From a virus, in IMG/VR virus record IMGVR_UViG_3300027917_000178, positions 1-23,624 of that record: a DNA stretch of 23,624 nt; one strand, written 5' to 3'. A program made the position numbers and the translations under genes. The notes under the pieces are model-generated. The model had not been told where the DNA came from and did no database searches. It worked only from the letters and a program-made list of their open reading frames with translations. Below, piece by piece: positions 1-5,444 of this stretch (the first letter of the stretch is position 1; every line of letters starts with the position of its first letter).

Positions 1-43
1 CAATCCCTGTGGGCACCGCGCGGGCGGGCGGGGATGCCTGACA

Positions 44-93
44 CGATAGGCTGAGGCTATCGATCTTCGATAACCGATAGGCCGAGGCTATCG
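44..93. repeat. Pair of CGATAG...CTATCG inverted repeats
   Basis: CGATAGGCTGAGGCTATCG (44-62) and CGATAGGCCGAGGCTATCG (75-93) differ at one base and lie 31 bp apart. Each can form a 6-bp stem (CGATAG/CTATCG) with a 7-base loop. They could be operator half-sites or RNA hairpins; the sequence does not decide. Related smaller ATAG-N3-CTAT elements occur at 947-959 and 10347-10357. Confidence 0.6.
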
Positions 94-111
94 TCCCCCG
101 GGGGCAGCGCC

Positions 112-138
112 GGGGGCCAGGGGACCGGGGGAGGGGGG
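112..138 (+). other. Putative G-quadruplex motif
   Basis: The plus strand has four runs of 5, 4, 5 and 6 G (112-116, 120-123, 127-131, 133-138) separated by loops of 3, 3 and 1 bases (CCA, ACC, A), with a further G5 run upstream at 100-104. Such spacing fits the standard rule for stable intramolecular G-quadruplexes. It is in non-coding DNA, so codon bias does not explain it. Function is unknown. Confidence 0.6.
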
Positions 139-297
139 AGCCGGGTATCGATTTGGGAAAAGAGTCTCATCGAACGGGGATCGAGGGTCTGCGCTTCGGG
201 GGCTTTAAGGCGAGCGCCAGCGAGCCGGTACCCCGAGCTAAGAGAAAGAGCGATTTCCGATATCAGGGTCCCCCCTTTGTCCGATATCTTCGTCCGA

Positions 298-329
298 CGA
301 ATGGGTCCCCTTTTCGCGAATGGGGCCCC
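298..329. repeat. Two 13-bp direct repeats that also form a stem
   Basis: CGAATGGGTCCCC (298-310) and CGAATGGGGCCCC (317-329) differ at one base. Their halves GGGTCCCC (303-310) and GGGGCCCC (322-329) can also pair as an 8-bp stem with one U-G pair around an 11-base loop. There is no U-tract right after the stem, so it is not a typical terminator. It lies about 40 bp before the first gene. Confidence 0.55.
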
Positions 330-369
330 GTGATATTCTTGCGCGCGAAATCCCTCAAAGGAGACCTCA

Positions 370-576
370 ATGGCATCTAAGCAACCCCTCGAAGAGCTGG
401 CCCCGCGCACTCCTGGCGGCGTAGCAATCTACACCGGAGAAGGTTCGCCCGAGGGCGCCATCACCGCGTCCCCCGGCTCCCTGTACCTGAACAAGCTCGG
501 CGGCGCGGACACCACCGCGTACGTCAAGGAAACCGGCACGGGCAACACCGGCTGGAGCGCGCTGGCAGGCGTGTAA
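370..576 (+). CDS. Small fibre-motif protein (68 aa)
   Basis: This 68-residue protein is nearly all one motif, running from GSPEGAI (about residue 25) through GSLYLNK and TTAYVKE to GTGNTGW near the C-terminus. This G-S-P-E-G...GSLY...YVKE.GTGNTGW pattern is common in phage tail-fibre and receptor-binding proteins, usually as one module of a much longer chain. Here it stands alone. ATG 370 has AAAGGAGA at 357-364 as ribosome site. The next gene follows after 21 bases with an almost identical leader. A role as a small fibre or head-fibre component is inferred from the motif and neighbours. No catalytic residues are apparent. Confidence 0.75.
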   Translation: MASKQPLEELAPRTPGGVAIYTGEGSPEGAITASPGSLYLNKLGGADTTAYVKETGTGNTGWSALAGV

Positions 577-597
577 AACCCCTCAAGGAGATCCTCA

Positions 598-948
598 GTG
601 GCAGACATCGAAAAGGGAAACAACCCGCCTGAGCTGGTATTCCAGGCGCCGACTACCAACGTGGACGGCTCGCCGATCGACGGCGAACTGACCTACACAA
701 TCTACCGGCTCGCAGACGAGAATGACCCTAGCTCCGCTCAGGAGTATCTGGTTCTGCCGCCAAACCTTAACCAGCGCCAGGATGGAGCCTACGTGCTCCA
801 GTTCCCGGGATTCGTTGCCGGCCGGCACGTAATCGCGATGACTGCGACCGACATTGACGGCGACGAATCTGCGCTGTCCAATACGTTGGGGTTTACACGG
901 ACAGCCGTGGGAGTACCCCCAAACCCCCCGGCATTTTTGGACGCTTGA
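598..948 (+). CDS. Beta-rich hypothetical structural protein (116 aa)
   Basis: Starts at GTG 598 behind AAGGAGA (585-591). The 116 residues read like one beta-sandwich of fibronectin type III or Ig type: alternating strands such as TYTIYRL and YVLQFPG, and GRHVIAMTATDIDGDES, which resembles the last strands of such domains. The C-terminus is proline-rich (GVPPNPPAF). I do not recognise the exact family. Lying between a fibre-motif gene and an Ig-like gene, it is probably part of an adhesion or decoration structure. Its stop codon sits inside a predicted RNA hairpin (938-968). Confidence 0.65.
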   Translation: MADIEKGNNPPELVFQAPTTNVDGSPIDGELTYTIYRLADENDPSSAQEYLVLPPNLNQRQDGAYVLQFPGFVAGRHVIAMTATDIDGDESALSNTLGFTRTAVGVPPNPPAFLDA

Positions 949-968
949 TAGCGGCTATCGGGCGTCTG
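938..968 (+). other. Intergenic hairpin spanning a stop codon
   Basis: Bases 940-951 pair with 955-966: GACGC/GCGTC and GATAG/CTATC joined by two U-G pairs, 12 bp in all with a CGG loop, extendable by two more wobble pairs. The TGA stop of the preceding gene (946-948) is in the 5' arm. No U-run follows, so termination is unlikely; RNA stability or processing is possible. Confidence 0.45.
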
Positions 969-1007
969 TGGCGCTGGATCAAAGGGCTTTTCAGCTAGGA
1001 GCAGTAG

Positions 1008-2444
1008 ATGGCCAACGGCCGTAACCAGGGACCGATCCCGACCGCACCGCCGGTCACGAAGAACGTCACAGGCCGCTCGCTGGTCCTGTCCATCGACGGG
1101 CCCGAGCGCCCGTATGACGTGTACCGGTTCTCGGGCGGCCCGCGGTACGAGCGGCCGAACCACAATCCGTTCACGGAAGAGGCGCTCGCTGGAGCCTCTG
1201 CGACCTTGCCGACCGGCGTGGTGGGCCAGGAGTACGCGACCTTCACGCTGAGCGCGAGCAACGGAGTGTCTCCGCTCACCTGGACGGTCGTGAGCGGCGC
1301 GCTTCCGGCCGGGCTGACTTTGTCGAGCGACGGTCGGATCACCGGGACTCCGACCGACGAGACGGGGTCCCCCTTTGGTTTCACTGCCCGAGTAACCGAT
1401 GCCAACGCATCGACCTCCGACGTTGTGCTCAGTATCCCTGTGATCCGTCGGGTGGAGATCAGCCTGAATCCGCTGTATCTGCCCAGGGGCACCGTCGGGG
1501 AGGTCTATCCGACCCAGACGTTCACCGCCAGCGGTGGTACCGGGCCGTACACCTTCGCGATCGTCGAGGGTCACATCCACGATGGTCTGACCTTCACCGC
1601 CGGCGTCATCGACGGTACACCGACCAACGCTCTGAACAGGGGCCCCATCCGGGTCCAGGTCACCGATGCGAACGGGTGGACAGACTCGATCGTCCGTGAG
1701 ATCCAGGTGGACGAGGCTGCGCCCGTCGAGGAGGGGGTCTCCGGGATGGCCGAGACTACCTACGAGACTGGGATCGTCTACGGGTTCCCTGGCGGGAACC
1801 TGCTGGAAGTGCATAACGGCACCTCGGCCCCAGACACGAAGGTCCAGCTCATCGACGAGATTGGTGGGCAGAGGCTCACCTACACGCCGACCGACAGCAT
1901 CTACAGGGGCTCCGGCGATCTGAAGTACCTCCAGCTCGACGGTGACCTGGTAGCGGGCGATCCGAACGAGCTGTCGGGCACGTTTACCTACGGCACCGGC
2001 CTTAACGCGCTCGTGCTGAGCCCGGCCGCGAACATCATGGACTTCACCGAGCTGGCGGATTTCGAGGGGCAGGTTGCCACCAAGATCGCCGTCTGGGCCC
2101 GAGTGGAGGCGCTCGGGACCTACGTCGGGCCGTACTTTGCGCTGCACGGCGGGTACGAGGTTTACAACGCCGCGGTGGACACGCAGCTGGTTAGCATGGA
2201 CAACACCACGTCCTACAAGCCGAACGGCTCGCCGATCTACGGGCAGAAGATCTACGAGCATCCTGGCACAGCGAGCGGGATCGTTGAGGTCGAGGTCGAC
2301 CTGATCCACCTGTCGGACCTGGGGACCTTCACCAACTGGTCCGGCAGTAACTCGGTACACCTGCCCAGGTTCGTGATCCTCTCCGAGTCGAACACATCAG
2401 CGAACATCAGACTCTACGAGATAGCGTGGAGGGTTTATTTCTGA
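1008..2444 (+). CDS. Ig-like (He_PIG) domain tail/receptor-binding protein
   Basis: A 478-residue protein with two consecutive putative Ig domains of the He_PIG type. The first, at about residues 65-145, has the hallmark GLTLSSDGRITGTPTD, and the second (about 160-235) has GLTFTAGVIDGTPTN. These cadherin-like folds are common in surface adhesins and phage fibres. The remaining C-terminal half (about 245-478) is beta-rich, with many Tyr, Thr and Gly and no recognised enzyme motif; it may carry receptor binding. ATG 1008 follows AGGAG (997-1001). The stop overlaps the small-terminase start by one base, so distal-tail and packaging genes share one transcript. Function is inferred from domain type and neighbours. 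Confidence 0.75.
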   Translation: MANGRNQGPIPTAPPVTKNVTGRSLVLSIDGPERPYDVYRFSGGPRYERPNHNPFTEEALAGASATLPTGVVGQEYATFTLSASNGVSPLTWTVVSGALPAGLTLSSDGRITGTPTDETGSPFGFTARVTDANASTSDVVLSIPVIRRVEISLNPLYLPRGTVGEVYPTQTFTASGGTGPYTFAIVEGHIHDGLTFTAGVIDGTPTNALNRGPIRVQVTDANGWTDSIVREIQVDEAAPVEEGVSGMAETTYETGIVYGFPGGNLLEVHNGTSAPDTKVQLIDEIGGQRLTYTPTDSIYRGSGDLKYLQLDGDLVAGDPNELSGTFTYGTGLNALVLSPAANIMDFTELADFEGQVATKIAVWARVEALGTYVGPYFALHGGYEVYNAAVDTQLVSMDNTTSYKPNGSPIYGQKIYEHPGTASGIVEVEVDLIHLSDLGTFTNWSGSNSVHLPRFVILSESNTSANIRLYEIAWRVYF

Positions 2445-3148
2445 TGACTGAGAAGCTTCCGACCTTACCCGACTGGGCAGACCCCGATGACGAGGTAGTC
2501 ACGGGCGAACTTGTGGGCGATATCGACCCGATCACGTGGCGGAACTTCATCGGGCTCGTCGCAGACGGGCACACCGTGCCGGTGGCCCTGGAGAAGACCG
2601 AGATCACGCGCTACGCGCTCAACGGTCTCATCCGCACGGACACCAAGGCCCGCGAGCAGTACGAGGAAGCGAAGATCGCCGCAGTGCGGCGGAACTGGGA
2701 CATGGAGACGGTCGAGGGGATCCTCGAGGACCTGATGCTCTGCAAGCACGGCGGTCACCTGAACCGTATCATCGAGGATCGGGGACTCGACCCGTCCGGG
2801 TTCTACAAGCTGATGCAGCGCGACGAGTACGTCAAGGAGATGTACGACGAGGCACGGCAGATCCAGGCCGAGGTGATGGCCGACAAGATGCGCGAGATCG
2901 CGGACGACGGGACCAACGACACGTACGTGGATGCGCGCGGCAACGTCCGGGTGGACCAGGACGTGATGGGCCGCTCGAAGATCCGCGTCGACACCATGAA
3001 GTGGGTGATGTCGAAGATGCACCACAAGCGATTCGGCGACAAGATTCAGCAGGACGTGGATGTAAACCTGAAGGTGGACATCGCGGACAAGCTCCGCGCG
3101 GGGAGGAAGCGAGTGAGCGAGTTAGCACTGGAGAGGGCGAAGAAGTGA
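2444..3148 (+). CDS. Terminase small subunit-like protein
   Basis: A 234-residue DNA-packaging protein that would recognise phage DNA and load the large terminase. ATG 2444 is preferred over GTG 2426: GGAGGG (2428-2433) is correctly spaced for ATG, and the ATG overlaps the previous TGA by one base. Two helix-turn-helix-like segments are visible, at about residues 43-77 (ending AREQYEEAK) and 104-138 (ending VKEMYDEAR), both with the alpha-helical pattern seen in terminase small subunits. The C-terminal stretch at about 175-203 (VMGRSKIRVDT, then KRFGDK) matches the conserved tail of this family. Basic residues follow at the end. The adjacent large terminase supports the call. Confidence 0.85.
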   Translation: MTEKLPTLPDWADPDDEVVTGELVGDIDPITWRNFIGLVADGHTVPVALEKTEITRYALNGLIRTDTKAREQYEEAKIAAVRRNWDMETVEGILEDLMLCKHGGHLNRIIEDRGLDPSGFYKLMQRDEYVKEMYDEARQIQAEVMADKMREIADDGTNDTYVDARGNVRVDQDVMGRSKIRVDTMKWVMSKMHHKRFGDKIQQDVDVNLKVDIADKLRAGRKRVSELALERAKK

Positions 3149-3378
3149 GTGAGGTAATCAAGTTCAAGAGCAAGGACGACATCGAGTTCGATGATCGCAT
3201 TGAGCGGGTATCGAACCGGCTCGACGAAGTGCTCGTAGAGATATACCGGGAGGAGGGACTACGTATCGTGTCCCTGGGGCGTATCGAGTGGACCAACCAC
3301 GGCCCGGGCAACGGCGTCTCGATAGCGTACGAGATGGAGGCCCACTGTGGCTGCCCAAAGCATTTCCCCCCAGTTTGA
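3145..3378 (+). CDS. Small hypothetical protein overlapping both terminase genes
   Basis: A 77-residue reading frame starting at GTG 3145, overlapping the small-terminase stop by 4 bases (GTGA) and running 32 bases into the large-terminase gene. The SD-like GGAGAGGG at 3130-3137 supports the start. The N-terminal half is charged and helical (FDDRIERVSNRLDEV); the second half is beta-like and has CGC near the C-terminus. I recognise no family. Similar small genes often sit between terminase genes in phages. The coupled start and the fit to local gene spacing make it a likely real gene. Confidence 0.65.
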   Translation: MSEVIKFKSKDDIEFDDRIERVSNRLDEVLVEIYREEGLRIVSLGRIEWTNHGPGNGVSIAYEMEAHCGCPKHFPPV

Positions 3379-4804
3379 GGAAGAGCTTGCGGAGGCGATA
3401 GCGGGGTTCTACGACGACCCGCTCGGCTTCGTGCTGTTCGTATTTCCGTGGGGCGAGAAGGGCACCGAGCTGGAGAAGCACGACGGGCCCGACAAGTGGC
3501 AGGTCGAGATGCTGGAGGCGATCCGCGACGACATCCAGGCCGACCCGGACAACTACACCATCCGGGATGCCACCGCCTCCGGCCACGGTATCGGCAAGTC
3601 TGCCGTCACCAGCTGGCTGATTCTGTGGGCGATGAGCACGCGCCCGAACATGTCCGGGGTAGTTACCGCGAACACCACGAACCAGCTGAACACGAAGACC
3701 TGGCGGGAGCTTGCCATCTGGTGGAAGCGCGCGATCAACGGGCACTGGTTCAAGTGGACGGCCACCAGGTTCTTCCACGTCGAGCACCCGGAGACCTGGT
3801 TCACCGCCGCGATCCCGAACACCGAGCAGAACTCTGAAGCGTTCGCAGGTCTGCACTCGGAGCACAACCTGATCATCTACGATGAGGCGTCCGCCATCCC
3901 GGACAAGATCTGGGAGGTATCCGAGGGTGCCATGACCGACCCCCGGGCCATCTGGATGTGCTTCGGGAACCCGACCCGGAACACCGGGCGGTTCAGGGAG
4001 TGCTTTGCCACGGACGCGCACCGGTGGCGGACCAGGAAGGTCGACAGCCGCACCTGCAAGATGACCAACAAGAAAGAGCTTTCCGAGTGGGTGGACACTT
4101 ACGGCGAGGACAGCGACTTCGTTCGTGTCCGTATCCGCGGAGAGTTCCCGCGCGCGGGCTCGATGCAGTTCATCCCCAGCGACGTCGTCGACATGGCCAT
4201 TGCCCGGGAGGTCCAGTTCGAGGCGCACTATCACATGCCGATCGTGATCGCGTGTGACGTGGCCAGGTATGGGGACGACAAGACGGTGATCATGGCCAGG
4301 CAGGGGCGGAAGCTCATCGGGATGTGGAAGTACCGGGAGCTGAACACGATGGAGGTCGCCCGCGAGGTGGCCGTCAAGATCCGCGAGATCAGGCCGGCCG
4401 TGACGTTCGTGGACGAGGTCGGCGTGGGCGCCGGCGTCATCGACAGACTTCGGCAGCTGGGGTATACGATCATCGGCGTCAACGCGGGGTCTAAGCCCGA
4501 CGACGAGGAGACGTACTACAACAAGCGGGCCGAGATGTGGGACCGCGCGAGGAAGTGGCTGCGCGAGGGCGGGGACATCCCGAACGACAACGAGCTGAGG
4601 GCCTCGCTTATCGGCGTTGAATACGGGTATAGTGACAACCGGACTGGCGAGCGCCTCAGACTAGAACGAAAGGCCGACATGAAAAAACGTGGCCTTGACA
4701 GCCCTGACGAGGGCGATGCCCTCGCATACACGTTCTACCACGAGGTAGCGCCGAACTTCGACGCCAACAGTTTTGAACCAGACGAGTCATTCGAGCCGGA
4801 GTAG
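3347..4804 (+). CDS. terL: Terminase large subunit (ATPase-nuclease)
   Basis: A 485-residue DNA-packaging motor that cuts concatemeric DNA and pumps it through the portal. GTG 3347 is used, with GGAGG at 3336-3340. The ATPase domain has Walker A GHGIGKS (residues 79-85) and Walker B LIIYDEA (175-181, with D179 and E180). The RNase H-like nuclease domain has acidic residues D304 in CDVARYGDD, D356 in FVDEVGVGAG, and D457 in DEGDALAYTF, the usual three-Asp set. Length and motif order are normal and all key residues are present. The exact subfamily, and hence headful or cos packaging, cannot be set from sequence alone. Confidence 0.95.
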   Translation: MAAQSISPQFEEELAEAIAGFYDDPLGFVLFVFPWGEKGTELEKHDGPDKWQVEMLEAIRDDIQADPDNYTIRDATASGHGIGKSAVTSWLILWAMSTRPNMSGVVTANTTNQLNTKTWRELAIWWKRAINGHWFKWTATRFFHVEHPETWFTAAIPNTEQNSEAFAGLHSEHNLIIYDEASAIPDKIWEVSEGAMTDPRAIWMCFGNPTRNTGRFRECFATDAHRWRTRKVDSRTCKMTNKKELSEWVDTYGEDSDFVRVRIRGEFPRAGSMQFIPSDVVDMAIAREVQFEAHYHMPIVIACDVARYGDDKTVIMARQGRKLIGMWKYRELNTMEVAREVAVKIREIRPAVTFVDEVGVGAGVIDRLRQLGYTIIGVNAGSKPDDEETYYNKRAEMWDRARKWLREGGDIPNDNELRASLIGVEYGYSDNRTGERLRLERKADMKKRGLDSPDEGDALAYTFYHEVAPNFDANSFEPDESFEPE

Positions 4805-4806
4805 AC

Positions 4807-5019
4807 ATGCCAAAGGACAAACCAAAGAGCTACGGTCAATTCGACCGAGGCGCCGGGCAGCGCTATGCAGGCAAGCCCAAGCAGCGGGTCAAGCAGGCCC
4901 AGGGCGCTAGCGCGACCGCTAAGGCCAGAGCCGCGCAGAACCCCCGAGACAAGACTGAGGACCAGGTACGAGGCGAAATGCGGGCGCACCGCAGGAACGT
5001 GTTACGCGGAGGGATGTGA
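4807..5019 (+). CDS. Small basic hypothetical protein (70 aa)
   Basis: A 70-residue protein rich in Lys, Arg, Gln and Ala, with no hydrophobic core segment and several arginine pairs near the C-terminus. It looks largely disordered and could bind nucleic acid, but no family is recognised. ATG 4807 has GGAG at 4798-4801, which overlaps the large-terminase stop region. Its own stop overlaps the next ATG by one base. Position between terminase and portal suggests a packaging or head-assembly accessory, which is inference only. Confidence 0.65.
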   Translation: MPKDKPKSYGQFDRGAGQRYAGKPKQRVKQAQGASATAKARAAQNPRDKTEDQVRGEMRAHRRNVLRGGM

Positions 5020-5441
5020 TGCCGCACATCATTGGGCAGCGGGAGATCGCGAAGGACTACAACGAGATCTACCTGCATGAGGAGGACGAGGCTCGCATCG
5101 CGAAGCTCGAGATGTGGATCGCCAAGGGCATTGGTGAGGTGCTGGTGAAGCACTACCCGAATCGCCAGTGGGGCGTGAACGTGGACGTGGAAGGCCGGAT
5201 GGTCGTCATCACCTGCCCGAGCCTGTCGCACACCCACGGCTATCATTTGAACATGAAGGACGATAATATCGAGTCCCTGTGCAAGCGGGCCGTGATGGCC
5301 GGCGGCGAGATCCTGGAGCGGCATGGTCTGTCCCGGGGTCGGAATTTCAACCCGGACCACCTCGAAACGCTACTGCGCGATCCGATGGGTGACGTCATCA
5401 CTCCGGATGCGCTCGACACGGTAGACCCGATCAAGCGATAG
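5019..5441 (+). CDS. Hypothetical protein (140 aa)
   Basis: ATG 5019 is preferred to the GTG three bases upstream, because GGAGGG (5008-5013) is then 5 bases away and the ATG overlaps the preceding TGA by one base. The protein has an acidic, helical N-terminal third (YLHEEDEARIAKLEMW), then a beta-strand region (GVNVDVEGRMVVITCPSL) and a helical section (LCKRAVMAGGEILERHGL). No catalytic motif is seen and no family is recognised. It is soluble-looking, with no membrane segment. It probably belongs to the head-assembly module by position. Confidence 0.7.
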   Translation: MPHIIGQREIAKDYNEIYLHEEDEARIAKLEMWIAKGIGEVLVKHYPNRQWGVNVDVEGRMVVITCPSLSHTHGYHLNMKDDNIESLCKRAVMAGGEILERHGLSRGRNFNPDHLETLLRDPMGDVITPDALDTVDPIKR

Positions 5442-5444
5442 GCC

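Larger units (their letters stand above)
1..369. other. Non-coding leader ahead of the structural genes
   Basis: I see no credible gene in these 369 bases; the reading frames present are short and lack recognisable protein character or ribosome sites. The stretch holds two 19-bp inverted repeats (44-62 and 75-93), a G-run region (100-145), two copies of CCGATATC (257-264, 281-288) and two 13-bp near-identical direct repeats (298-310, 317-329). Its place just before a long one-way structural block suggests a control region. I could not identify a convincing -35/-10 promoter or a known phage-polymerase promoter. Confidence 0.6.

Noticed and set aside
303-329. GC-rich stem before the first gene as a terminator
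   Set aside because: The stem is followed by GTGATATTCTT rather than a U-run; better described as paired direct repeats.
57-410. Minus-strand frame in the leader (117 aa)
   Set aside because: Pro/Ser/Leu-rich, covers repeat and G-run DNA and the first gene's start, with no recognisable motif.
789-2360. Long minus-strand frame (523 aa)
   Set aside because: Antisense to a gene with clear Ig-like domains; its translation is rich in Arg, Val, Asp and Gly without domain character, as expected opposite GC-rich coding DNA.
2536-3144. Upstream part of the frame that contains the 77-aa gene
   Set aside because: It overlaps the small terminase in another frame and reads as Arg/Gly-rich shadow; only the part from GTG 3145 has a ribosome site and protein-like composition.
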